The translations under genes were made by a program, and so were the position numbers. 64,000 nucleotides of DNA from Manihot esculenta (lineage: Eukaryota; Streptophyta; Magnoliopsida; Malpighiales; Euphorbiaceae), in assembly GCF_001659605.2 (NCBI RefSeq), contig NC_035176.2, positions 27,770,716-27,834,715 of the forward strand, in the 5' to 3' direction. Each line of letters opens with the position of its first letter. Position 1 is the first letter of the stretch. Below the pieces are notes generated by a model. That model saw only the letters and a program-made list of their open reading frames with translations. It had not been told where the DNA came from and searched no databases. This document shows positions 22,011 to 34,299 of this stretch, one piece after another.

Positions 22011-22799
22011 TTGTCTTTACAAACTTACAATTTCTAGCTTGTAAAATCTTTTGGATATCTCGATTTTATAATATAAATCACAATATATTTTAGGAACACC
22101 AACTTATTTATTCATCTAATAACTGAGATCAGTTAATTAAATTATCCTTTCTAGTAATTGGTTTCATCTTGTAGATGTTCGATGTCTGTCCAGTATCCAG
22201 TGTCCACAACATGAAATGTTATTAAAAAATTATTCAAAGCTCCTATCAGCCTTCAAGAGTAAGTATTTGCCTAAAAAAGCATCAAAATTTGAATCTTGTT
22301 GAAATTAGCATGAAGAGGTCCCGTCAAGATTTGCAGACAAGGCATATGACATGGCGGTTAAGCTGGAGCTGAGGCAGGAGCATGGCGATGGCATGGACTC
22401 TAGTGCACCCAAGCACATAATAGCAGTGTGCAATCAAGTGCTAAGTCAGGCAGTTCTTGACCCTAATTGAATTAAACTCACCACACATCAGACTAGAGTT
22501 CCGAATTTGGGAACACAGTCGCTAGCAACAAGTGAAGCTCCTAGGTGGTCCAAACTCCAAACATCTAAATCTGATGAGATTTTGGTGCGTTAAAGTTCAA
22601 GCCAAAATCCGACCCAATTGTGTCATATATTTCTGTCAACCTTCGAACGACTATATTTCCTTCAGGGGAGTAGCTTTGAGGTTGTTGGTTGATTTAGCAG
22701 TGCAGTGGTGCTTTGGTGTTTCGAGGAAGGGTGGGCAGTGGTGGGTTTTGGATGACATTAGGCTTCTTTTCTCTTTCGCAAAGCCTTTCTAGAACAAAA

Positions 22800-23115
22800 T
22801 TGATGAGGAACAAGAACCAATAGAAATAAATTCTCAAGAAAGAAAGAAAAACAAATAATCCAGATAAACTAATTCTTAAAAGATTTTATTAACCTAGATA
22901 TGGGTATTTATAGTTTATCAACTAGTTAAATTGTAACTAATTAGGAACACTAAACAAACACAAACTAAGAAAGTAATAAATCTAATAATTAACTAAATAA
23001 GAAATTTTAAGCCTCATAGAATTCTAAACATAAATATATAAACTTCCTAATTTTTCAATTAATAATAAACTAATATAATTTATAAATATCAGCTTCCTAT
23101 ATTGCATCTCATACA
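22800..23115 (-). repeat. decayed dispersed repeat, right copy
   Basis: This is the counterpart of 19779-20100, with shared landmarks GGGTATTTATAGTTTATCAA and AATTCTAAACATAAA in the same order. It may be the second LTR of an ancient minus-strand retroelement covering 19779-23115. Confidence 0.4.
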
Positions 23116-24829
23116 GATGTAGATCTAGCCATGGCCCAGCATTGGTACCATATAGGTCAAACCCAGGCTGGTGATTTTTGATAGGTCCATGGTTTCAAAC
23201 CAAATTGGAACCAGGATTAAGCTTAGCAGTGTCGTTAAAGGCGATGGGTAAGGTCAATCCATGTGAGGCCAATCCCACCTTGCCTGGATGAGGCGCACCC
23301 AGGAATGGAGAGATGAGAGCCTTAGACCGCAAGATGAGAGACGCTAGGCAAGGTTAGACGCTGCCTCTCTGAAATATTGTATTTTTTTATTTTAAACAGC
23401 AAACACCAACCTACCTTCTCCATTTCAAGCTACCAGCTAATTAAGAACTGAAGAGGTATTTATCATCCTTACCTCTCTCTTCTCTCCTCTTCTTCTTATT
23501 TCCTCTCTCTCCTCTCCTCTTCCTCTCTTCTTCACTTCTCATTGCCTGGTGCAACAAAAGGGATTCAAATGTTCCTACTTTTTATTTTTTGTTATCTTCT
23601 CTTCCCTCCTTCTTGCCATTTCAGCAGGCATCAGCTTTTTAATGTGCCTATATATATTTCCCTAGACCTTGAACTGAAAATCAATAATCCGATTCAGTTC
23701 AACCTGCTTGTTATTGAAGAAAACAAAAGGAAAAGGATAAGCACTGGATTTTCACAACCTAGATCAGAACTGAAACCAACCAGAACCGTCTAAAATTGGC
23801 CCCACATGCTTGGGTCAGGGCCTAGGGGGACGCTTCATACTGCAACCCCTAATCCTTCCAACCTCTTTTCTCCTTTTTTTTAAATGCTATTGTTTAAATG
23901 GAAACAAAATTACTTCACAATCATTAACTCCTCCAATTATCCTCCCTAAAAATTCTCTCCAATTTGGTTTGTACTTTGTAGGTGAAATAAATGTCCTAAA
24001 ATGCATTGAAACCCATGAGGAGAAAAAGAATTTAAAACCTCACATTAGCAAAGAAAAAAGAGTGAATAATATAATGGAATTTTGATTGAAATCCTAACCA
24101 TAAGTAGGCAAATGCTCATATTCAAAGATAAATTATATCATATTCCCAATGGTGAATCCATAAACTTTTTTTTATCCAGGATCAACATATAAAAAAATAA
24201 ATAATAAAAAATTATCAAAACAATATAACATTAAGATCTTAAGATTGGACTATAAAATCTTAATACCCTAAAAATTATCAAGAACTGCATACTATATAAG
24301 AAACCACTGTCACTCATCCATTTACCTTAACACTTCAATATCTTGAATCAGTTAGAAAAGTACTATATACCCTTCTTTGGATTCAACTTTTATCAAGAAA
24401 AGACAGCTTGATAATTGGATTTACGAGAGATCAATTTAAAACAATGCATGCATATATAAGTTTTTTTTTTTCTGAATCAAAAGAGAGCTCAGTTAAAACC
24501 CTCATTGATAGAGTTACATCCACCTTCCACCACTACATATTTCCCCATAAGTGCCAAAATTTTCATCTATGAAATAGGCGTGCACTAAGATTCAAATATT
24601 CTCAAGTCTTAATGTCAAAAATAATGGCAAGACATGAAAATTTTAGCTCACTCTAGGCCACAGATAATAGCTTATTTATGATGAAAAACTAGTGCTGACC
24701 TTAAAGCTATGATAATGAAGACTTCAAGATCTTAGTCATTTAGATATTTTTTTTTTTGTTATCTTAGTTTTTTCTGAAACGCTTTAAGTTTAAACTAGCT
24801 GATATATATGTATGTATGCATGTGTGTAT
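23116..24829. other. intergenic or intronic region with a pyrimidine tract
   Basis: No gene is supported. A CT-rich tract made of TCCTCT/CTTCTT units lies at about 23480-23545. If the exon at 19163-19299 belongs to the NFD6-like gene, this stretch is intron. Confidence 0.4.
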
Positions 24830-25430
24830 ATTCTCTATTATGCTTCTTGTTTTGAGTTGTAAGTTATGACATGCTGCACCTTTTTTCTCTTGCATTTTCT
24901 TTAATTATGCATAAGGAAGGCCTATAACCATAATAGTTTCCTAATAATCCCCACATAACAGTTATGCAGACTACCATTTCAATGCACATAGAGAAGATCT
25001 CCCTTAATTTACACCCTAAACAAACAAAAAGCTTGTTGTAGTGGTAATTCCAACAGGGCAGGAGAACAAATGTTCAAATAATTTACTTTAGGTTTCAAAG
25101 AATTAAAATATGAGAGACAAATTTAGTAATTTACACATATATTCTGTTATGCTTCTTGTTTTGAGTTATGAGAGGCTGCATCTTTTTTCTCTCTCGCATT
25201 TTCTTAAATTACACATTAAAGGCCTATAACCATAATAATTTCCCTCATCCCACATAACAGTTTGCAGACTACATATCGTGCACAAGATGTCCCTTAATTT
25301 ACACCCTAAAGAACCAAAAAGCATGTCGTGGTGGTAGTTCCAACATGTTAGGAAAACAAATCCTGAAAGTAATTCATTTTAGGTTTTAAAGAATTAAAAT
25401 ATCAAAGATAAATTGGCACACATAATTGTA
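24830..25430. repeat. diverged tandem duplication of about 310 bp
   Basis: The first copy starts near 24830 and the second near 25141. Shared landmarks in the same order include TATGCTTCTTGTTTTGAGTT, GGCCTATAACCATAATA and CCCTTAATTTACACCCTAAA. The copies differ by many substitutions and small indels, so the duplication is old. No coding potential is seen. Confidence 0.8.
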
Positions 25431-26153
25431 AATCCATTATAGGATTGCCTAGTCTATACAAAGAGTAAGCTCACAGAAGAAGATCATTTCATATCTTTCT
25501 GGCCTAGACAACTGTAATAGCTATTTATGATTTGACATTTACTCTGCAACAGGAAATATTTAATCCTGGGGAAAAGTTTATAACATGGAACTGGATTGTA
25601 ATCAGATGGCTGACAGAAAGGACGGAAGAACAGGATTGCTACATAAGTTTTGGGAATAAAATCACTCAACCCACCTGAAAAAACATTATCAAGTTTAAGA
25701 ATGGAAATTTCACCCAAGAAAACACATCTCTTTGTATGGATTATAAGACGTATTGTATACAGAGGAAAAAAGAACCATAAAGACATGGGAATAAAATACT
25801 AAACATTAAACAACCTATTGCTTGGAACTAAAATTGAAACTTGAGATATGACAGTTTATAAGTTTCATCTTGGGAAATTTATAAGTTCAAGAAATTGAAA
25901 AGCATCAATTCATAAAGATAAATCGCAATGGCTGGACATGCTTCACATGACCACTTAGCAAGGCAACAAGCTGGGATACTAGGCAACTACTTTCAGCTAA
26001 TTACTACATTCAGAATACAGGAACATAAAAAAAGGCGAATGAATTTAAGCATGAATCAAGTTGAGCAAGCACATTCATAACAAACCAATAAGTATGGACT
26101 AATTATGAGTAAAAAGTTGCTTACACATACTAAAACAAAAAGATTGGAGATTA
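25431..26153. other. non-coding region downstream of the NFD6-like gene
   Basis: No gene or clear repeat is seen. A 100-codon minus-strand frame (25484-25786) lacks recognisable features. The region is the 3' flank, or an intron of a longer isoform, of the NFD6-like gene. Confidence 0.4.
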
Positions 26154-26592
26154 TCAAACTCCTGGGTTGGCACTGCAGAGCATACCCTGAGACAACGAGC
26201 GGGAGCTCCTCGAATCGATGCCAAGGCACGAAGTTAACCGAGCTGAAGAGACCGCCGAGTGCAAGGGAAGCAGAGATTGGAGAGCACTCAACTGAGGAAC
26301 TGACCTGAAACAACAGTCAAAATAACTTTTATTATCTTAATTATTCGAAGAGAACCGGTAGAAGGAAACAACCTCAACTGCAACAATCAACATTCAAATT
26401 AAAAATATTCTGGAAAAAAAAATGAAACAAGCATTGGAAGGGTTGCAAAAGGACTTGCCTTGGAGATGTAAGAAATGAGCGAGAAAGGAGCTGTGAGGAA
26501 GGAATAGGATTGGGTTTAAGGGTGGGCTTGTTCACAGCGGATTTGAGCAGAGAAATGCTCGACCTCGAGAGAGATCTATAACGAGACGCCAT
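26154..26592 (-). CDS. NFD6: NUCLEAR FUSION DEFECTIVE 6-like mitochondrial protein
   Basis: This two-exon gene reads on the minus strand: exon 1 is 26459-26592 (ATG at 26590-26592), exon 2 is 26154-26304 (TGA at 26154-26156), encoding about 94 residues. The intron starts GCAAGT and ends TTTCAG, a GC-AG intron in the favoured AG-GCAAGT context; the joined codon keeps the frame. The N-terminus (MASRYRSLSRSSISLL) is rich in Arg/Ser, without acidic residues, and looks like a mitochondrial presequence. The middle LQSLLPLHSAVSSARLTSCL and RSLSQ are the signature of the plant NFD6 family, which in Arabidopsis is needed for fusion of polar nuclei. Family members often have alternative C-termini; here the frame continues GMLCSANPGV. 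A telo-box-like AAACCCTAA lies upstream at about 26671-26680. The assignment is from remembered family sequence. Confidence 0.82.
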
Positions 26593-26599
26593 TTTCCAA

Positions 26600-27249
26600 A
26601 ATGGCAAAAGAGAAATGTTAGGTTGCAGCCTTGCAGGTTTCTGATTGTTTTATGCAAAGGGTGCATTTGGGTTAGGGTTTTTGTGGGGTTTACAAGGAAT
26701 TGTTCTCTTGCCTGAAACTATGCCGTTTCGCCTATTCAGCTGCATTGAATTTGAAATTGCAAAAACCATATTTAGTTGAATTTCATATTTTGTTTTTTAA
26801 GATAATATTTTATTGGATGAATTGCTTTCAAATCCTGATTTTTTGAAAATTTTTGAATTCATTTCTATTATAAAATAATTTAATCAAAACGTCTTTATAT
26901 TTTATAAAATTTTTTTGAAATGGATATTTTATAAAATTTAACTATTTAATTTTTATATAATTATTTTAAATATTTATATTATTTAATTTCTATAATAAAA
27001 TTATATGTATTATTTAATTTTTATAATTATAAATAACTATTATATTTACTTTCTTTAATTAAAGCTACAATAAATTAATTAATGATTTTTTAATAAAAAA
27101 TTGTAAAATATAATAATATTTTAATTAAATGATTTTAAAATATTGACAAACCAACTGATAAACTCTCCTATTTCATTGATTGAAAGATGCAATACAGCCT
27201 TAGTCCTAAAAGGCCCATGAGTATAAATTGCAAGGTCCTGAGCTACAAG
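26600..27249. other. NFD6-like upstream region and AT-rich spacer
   Basis: The first 100-150 bases are the presumed promoter and 5' UTR of the minus-strand NFD6-like gene and include TTAGGGTTT at about 26672-26680. From about 26760 the sequence is AT-rich with no gene. Confidence 0.4.
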
Positions 27250-27703
27250 TAGGACAGATCAGTATTTGGTCGATTGAATCGAATTAATTTTAAAATTCAA
27301 TTCGATTTTTTATTCAATTGGCTCGGTTTGATTTTTAATTTTAAAAATTTTGGTTATTTCAATTCGGTTCGATTTTAATAAAAAAAATCAAAAAAACCGA
27401 ACCGAACTGATTAGTGATAATAATATATTATTTTCAATAATATAGAGAAATTAAATTATATTAAAATTAAAATATTTTAATTAAATTTTAAAATATTAAA
27501 AATAAAGTGTAAAAAATAAAAAAATTATTAAAAATCGAAACTGATCAAACCGAATCGAATCAAATCGAATCAGATCGGTTCGATTCGATTCAGTTTCTGA
27601 CTAAAATCGATTCTGTTCAGTTTTCATAAATATTAAAATTTCAATTTTTAATTTATTCGGTTCAATTCGATTTTAAACCAAATCGATCGAATGCTCACCC
27701 CTA
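27250..27703. mobile_element. hAT-type MITE related to the 20356-21681 element
   Basis: This 454-bp element ends in GCTCACCCCTA at the right and begins TAGGACAG, a degraded partner, at the left. The flanks GCTACAAG (27242-27249) and ACTACAAG (27704-27711) match at 7 of 8 bases, consistent with an old 8-bp duplication. Subterminal CGGTTCGRTTCG repeats in both orientations resemble those of the larger hAT element. It has no coding capacity. Confidence 0.72.
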
Positions 27704-27711
27704 ACTACAAG

Positions 27712-28660
27712 ACATAAAGCCTAACAATTAAAGGTGTTTATAAGCCAAGTACAAACCCAAGCTGAGGAAAGAAAGACGGTCGAATCGGGAATCTTCTATC
27801 GCCCTTTATTTAATCCTATGACACCAGAATAGAGAGGCTCTAGAGTATCAAACACAGTAAACCAAGCACAGTAAAGATTATATTTTCTTTATGCTGATGG
27901 TCCCAAAATGTAATAAGAAGCTCAAAATCTGTAAAATTTCTGTTGAATCAACCATATTGTAGCGTAACTGGTACACTAATCACCATAAAAAGCTGAATTA
28001 GAGCTCATCCTGGCAAGAGCCAATGTAGCCAAAGATCGCCAATTTTATTGTAGAGGAGGCCAATTAGTGGTAACAAGAAAGGTCTTAATCTCTAAGAAGA
28101 ACACATATTTTATTGTAGCAATTAGTGCCAATGAGATAAATTCTCTCCTCAAAAAATATAGAGAGAAGAGAACTCACCCTTTTTATTTTGTATATTCCTT
28201 TTGAAAGAAATAAAAAAAAATCAAATTGATAAATTTATTTATAACTAAAACTAAAACTAGTTCATATGAAATTTAAAATGAATTTCATAAAACTTATATA
28301 ACAATATTTTTTTGACTGAAATTCTTATACTAAATAATTTTCTCTTAATCCCCCATATTTTTTATTTAATTACACTCGGTTGATTAAATGAGATGAAAAC
28401 ATAAAATTAACTTTCTATCTATTTACTATTAATATATCTAGATAATTATATAAGATATATTTTTTCTAACTTTACAATATTTAAGTTTATTATACACTTA
28501 GTAATGGCACTATTTATTTTGTTATACAAATCTCTAAAATATATGATGTTACATAACATCTTAAACTATGAGCTAGTACCACAAGATAAGAATCACGTGA
28601 CAGAAAACTAATAAGTAGAAAACACAATTTTATTCAAATAAGGAAAATATAGTTTTATTC
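27712..28660. other. AT-rich intergenic region
   Basis: No coding sequence or clear repeat is seen. The composition is AT-rich throughout. Confidence 0.5.
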
Positions 28661-29969
28661 AAAAAAAGGAGACCCGGACACTTTAACATTCAGATTAACG
28701 ATAAGATCCGTCCTTTCTCAACGAGCCAAGTTTTAGCATAAAATTACTGTTATCAGACACATTCTAATTGTAACGATCCGAAAATCGGATCACTACCAGC
28801 GCTAGGATCCAGGTCGACTTAAAGTCGCCGGGACCCGTAGCAAGCCTGCTATACTCTCTGTGCACCTGTAAAATCTCATACATGATCATACATTTTCTGT
28901 AAAAACATAAAACTGATTCTCTGAACCAAGGCTCAACCTGTGCATGCACTATCTCTGTACTATAAAACCCCTTACTAGAGCTTGCCCTAGACGGGTTCAA
29001 CTCATACTCTGTTAAGCTTGGTTGTTTCCATACTGATAAAAACAGTCACATCACATAAACAGACCATGTATACAAAAGGGATTTACAAAATGGGTCAAGC
29101 ACAATACTCTACACTATACAATACTAAACCATTTCTTTACAATATTACATGTCCACACTATGCTATTACAAAACTTCTTTACTCTTCCTGTACCCTGCTG
29201 AACTTCCTCTTAACTCTGATCCTGCAAGACTGGGGTTAAAGGAGAGGGATGAGCTATACTAGCCCAGTGAGTAGAACACTAAAAATATGTTCATAAAACA
29301 TGCTCACATGGAATGCATCACATCACAAGTAAATCACCCATCTTAGACGGACAGATTCAAAATTCCCTCTGTTCTGTGCCCGGCCCGCGAAGGAGCTACT
29401 CAGGACTTCTTTACGCACCCTATGGTGCTCTGTTCCCAGCCCTCTCAGGGCTCCTCAGGACTTTACTAGGAGGGCTAGTGAATCCAAAACTATGTTCGAT
29501 CCGTACAAGCATAGATAATGCAATGCGTCACATTAGTGTATTCTAGTGCACTCACCCTATTACATATCATGATGCATGGAACATGCTCAAAGCATTTAAT
29601 TTCTCAATTTAAAACATGAAGTTTAGTTCCACTCACCTCTGGCTGACTCTGAGCTGACTCTGAAGCAGTGCTCACTGCTGACCTCTTTGGTTCCTCTGGT
29701 CCGTTCCTACACAGATGGACTCAAATGAGGTCCAAACGAACTCAAGAACAACTCTAGAAAACTCTCCAAAACCCCCCTAAAATATCCTAAAAGAATCACA
29801 TAAAACATGCAAAAGAAGGCTGGACAGGGCACTTTCGGCGGCAGGTTCGGCGGCCGAAAGTCTCTTCCAGAGCCGAACCTCAAGCACTTTCGGCGGCACT
29901 TCGGCTGCCGAAAGTCCTCTCCAGAGACGAAAGTCCCTAACCTTCGGCGGCACCTTCGGCGGCCGAAAC

Positions 29970-32247
29970 TGTAACGACCCGAAAATCGGACTGCTACCGG
30001 CGCTAGGATCCAGGTCGGCTTAAGGCCGCCGGGACCCGTAGCAAGCCTGACATGCAACCTGTAAACCTGTTTAATCCCATACATGATCAACAACATACAT
30101 AAAAATTAAAACTTTTCCTTACATCCATACACCAAACTCAACCTGTGCATGCACTAAACACAATCATAATCATATCCATGACCCCTCTGTGGGATCTCAT
30201 CAATGCCCCAATGGGCGATACAATATATGTTGAGTTGGTTGACATAAACATCTAAGATCATGTATTAAAAGGGACACCTTACACATAGAGTCAAGCACAA
30301 TCTCTAATCCTCAATATCATTGTTACATGACATGACTACATAAGACATTACATTACAATTTCATCATGTCCACACGCTATCTATTACAAACACATGACTT
30401 CATTACTCTTCCGGACCTCCTGGTCTACCCTGTACCTGCAAACCTGGGGTTAAGGGGAAAAGGGGTGAGCTACAAGAGCCTAGTGAGCAGAATAATAAAA
30501 CATTTATATTAAAAGTTCATGGAATGCGTCACATCACAACTAATCATATCAAGGATGAACTTGTCACCATTTAGCCCTCTACATATTCCAATCATGCCAG
30601 GGGCGTAGTGCAGGCCACACCTGGTCTTTCCCTTATACATAACATAACATACATAACCAATGGTGCCGGGGGCGTAGTGCAGGCCACATCCGGTCTTTCT
30701 CTTACATAGTGCCAGGGGCGTAGTGCAGGCCACACCTGGACTTCCATATCATATCATCACGTCATAACATATGAGGGCTAATGGATCATTCAACATTCAT
30801 CCACATCAACAACATATTATGCAATGCAACATATTCGTGTAACTAGTGCAGTCAACCTATTACATATAAACATGATGCATGAACATGCTTTAAGCATTTG
30901 ATTTCGTAAAATAAAAGATTTAGTTTAGTTCTACTCACCTCTGGCTAGCTCTGACACTGACTGAAGCAGCTGACTCACTGCTGAGGTCCTCGGTTCCTCG
31001 GGTCCGAACCTACACAGGTGGACTCAAATGAGGGACCAAACAACTAGAACATAACTTTAAAAACATCCCCCAAAAACCCTCTAAAACTCCTCAAAACATC
31101 CATGCAAAAACATGCAAAGGCAGGCTGGACAGGGCACTTTCGGCGGCAGGTTCGGCGGCCGAAAGTCCCTCCAGAGCCGAAAGTCAGGCAGGTTCGGCGG
31201 CCGAAACTCCCAGACAGAGACGAAACTCATGCATGTTCGGCGGCACTTTCGGCGGCCGAAACTCCCAGACAGAGACGAAAGTCCTCTTTCGGGGGCAGGC
31301 TTCGGCAGCTGAAAGGCTTGCCTCCCAGGCAGGTTCGGCGGCCGAAAGTCCTTCGGCTGCTGAACCTGGTTTCTGCCAAAGGGCAGAAACTTGGTTCCTC
31401 ATGCATATTTTCCTCTCAAAACCATCCAAACATGCATTTCTCCTAATCTAAAACATACATACTCAAGCATGCAAGTTCCTAGGGGCATCAAACTACCTTA
31501 AACCCCATCTACAACACATCAAGCATCCACATTGCTCATAAACACATATAAAACCCATAAACCTAACCATGAGCTAAACATGCATTCTACCCTATAGATC
31601 TACTTAAAACTTACTTAAAACATGCCATAAGCTCAAGATCGGTCCTTACCTCTTGGAGATCGAGAGAAGAACGACCCTAGCTCGAAAAATGGGAGAGAGA
31701 GAGTTCCTTGAACCTCCAAGCTCCAAAACTTGCTCAAAAGCTCAAAACCTTCAAAACAAAGTTGCAAACTCATAAAAATCATAAAGAATGGAAGGAAGAA
31801 ACTCAAGATCGGTGAGGGACGGCGGAGAGCTCACCTTGGCCGACAATGGGGAGAAAAGCTCGCCCGTTTTCGGCTAAGGGACCCTTTTATAGTGGCTGGC
31901 CAGGCCACGTTCGGGGGCCGAACGTGCCTCCGCATGCATGCCATGTTCGGCGGCCGAACTTGAGGTTCGACGGCCGAACCTGGACTTCCCTCACTTATGC
32001 CTTCGGGGGCCTAAGGCACACCCGAAATGCATGCATGTTCGGCGGCCGAACTTGAGGTTCGGCGGCCGAACCTGGGTTTTCCTCCAAGGTTGTTTTCATG
32101 CAAAAACTCATTTCCTTTTTACTTAAAATCATGAAATACATTAAAACATTTTAAGAAAATATGTTTCTACCCTACTAGAGGCTTCCGACATCCGAGATTC
32201 CACCGGACGGTAGGAATTCCGATACCAGAGTCTAGCCGGGTATTACA
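29970..32247 (-). repeat. M 3' LTR (left copy)
   Basis: This 2278-bp LTR is read on the minus strand. It holds a TATA box at 31885-31891, arrays of TTCGGCGGCCGAA-type palindromes at about 31138-31365 and 31908-32070, and a three-copy minisatellite (GGGGCGTAGTGCAGGCCACA) at about 30597-30745. Short frames rich in FGGRT or RRPNL within it are by-products of the palindromes, not genes. Confidence 0.93.
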
Positions 32248-32284
32248 TTCTCCCCCCCTTAAGAACATTCGTCCCCGAATGTTC
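32248..32284 (-). other. M polypurine tract and adjacent hairpin
   Basis: Read on the minus strand, AAGGGGGGGAGAA (32248-32260) abuts the 3' LTR as a polypurine tract. Just upstream is a perfect 9-bp stem, GAACATTCG paired with CGAATGTTC, with a 4-base loop (32263-32284). A similar, slightly shorter hairpin lies at the same place in element P. Confidence 0.85.
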
Positions 32285-32355
32285 CTCAACTAGCACATGC
32301 AAGGCATACAACATATCATACACATAAAACACATGAAACATATAAGAAACTAACC

Positions 32356-34299
32356 TTAGAAAAGATAAGGGTATTGCTGGAGCATGGACTCCTGTGTCTC
32401 CCAAGTGCATTCTTCCAAATTGTGGTGGTTCCACAGGACTTTCACCATCGGGATTTCCTTGTTTCTCAGCTTCCTGATCTGGGTGTCTATGATTCGTACT
32501 GGCTGTTCAACATAGGTGAGATCCTCTTGGACCTCCACATCAGGCTCACTAAGAACCTTGCTCGGATCTGACACAAACTTCCTCAACATTGAAACGTGGA
32601 AAACCGGATGGATTCTTTCCATTGAAGCAGGTAATTCCAGCTTGTACGACACATTCCCAATCCTTTGCAAGATTTCAAAGGGTCCGATGTATCGTGGGGC
32701 TAGTTTATCTTTCTTCCCGAAGCGAACCACTCCTTTCATAGGAGACACTTTGAGCAATACCAGATCCCCCTCCTGAAACTCTACCTGTCTTCTGCGGATG
32801 TTTGCATAACTCTTCTGTCTGCTTGCAGCAGTCTTGATTCTTTCTCTGATTATGGGTACTACCCTGCTGGTAATCTCTACCAGCTCAGGCCCTGCCAAGA
32901 CCTTTTCTCCAACTTCTTCCCAGCAAACAGGTGATCTGCACTTCCTCCCATACAAAGCTTCATATGGAGCCATCCCGATGCTAGCATGATGGCTGTTATT
33001 GTAGGCAAACTCCACCAAGGGTAGATGCTGCCTCCAAGAACTGCCAAAGTCCAGCACACACATTCTAAGCATATCCTCTATGGTCTGGATGGTCCTTTCT
33101 GATTGTCCGTCCGTCTGTGGATGGAAAGCAGTGCTAAAATCTAACCTGGTACCCATGGCGTTCTGCAGACTCCGCCAAAATCTGGAGGTGGACTGGGGCC
33201 CTCTATCGGACACTATCGAAACAGGAACCCCATGCAGTCTGACAATCTCATCGACATACACCTGCGCCAACTTGTCCACAGAATAGCCACTCCTGACAGG
33301 GATGAAGTGAGTAGATTTGGTGAGTCTGTCCACAATTACCCATATGGAGTCCAATCTGTTGGACGTCGCCGATAACCCCACTACGAAGTCCATAGCTATA
33401 TTTTCCCATTTCCACTCTGGAATAGGTAGCGGGTTAAGCATTCCAGCCGGCTTCTGATGTTCCAGCTTCACCCTCTGACACACTTCGCAGGCTGACACAA
33501 ACTGTGCCACTTCTTTCTTCATAGCTGGCCACCAATAAACCTTCTTCAGATCTTGATACATCTTGGTGGCTCCGGGGTGAACGCTGTATCTTGCATTATG
33601 AGCCTCTCTCATAATGTCTCCTTTTAGCCCTATGTCATATGGTACACATAGTCTGCTCCCATAGCGGAGGATCCCTTTGCTGTCGAATCTGAACTCACTA
33701 TCTTTGCCTGACTGAACAGTCCTGGCAATCTTCACTAACTCTGGGTCCTCATGCTGTTTCTGAGCCACCTGCTCCAGAAACACGGGTGCCACTTTCATCT
33801 GGACTACCAAAGCACCTGTACCAGACAACTCCATCTGTAGACCTTCCTCAATGAGCTTGTAAAACTCCTTCACTACTGGCCTCCTCTCTGCCGATGTGTG
33901 GGACAAACTGCCGAGTGATTTCCGGCTTAAGGCGTCTGCCACAACATTTGCCTTACCCGGATGGTACTGAATCTTGCAATCATAGTCACTCAGCAGCTCC
34001 ACCCATCTTCTCTGTCTCAAGTTCAAATCTCTTTGACTCAGGATGTACTGCAGGCTCTTATGATCTGTAAAGATCTCACATTTAACCCCATAGAGGTAGT
34101 GCCTCCACATCTTGAGTGCAAAGATTACTGCTACCATCTCCAGGTCATGTGTGGGGTAATTCAACTCATGTTTCTTCAGCTGTCTAGAAGCATAAGCAAT
34201 TACCCTTTCATTCTGCATTAACACACAACCCAGTCCCACACGGGACGCATCACAGAAAACTGTGAAATCCTCATTGCTAGCTGGCAAAGCTAACACTGG
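32356..34299 (-). pseudogene. M pol fragment: RNase H, integrase, chromodomain
   Basis: The minus-strand frame is open from the P junction at 34299 to the stop at 32356-32358. It begins at the RT/RNase H boundary (VLALPAS), then RNase H ([39 protein letters not shown]), integrase zinc module ([14 protein letters not shown]), core with [14 protein letters not shown] and QSERTIQT, and a C-terminal chromodomain ending near [12 protein letters not shown]. No internal stop is present, unlike the same region's RT part in P. The RT, protease and most of gag are missing, so no functional polyprotein can be made. Confidence 0.93.
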
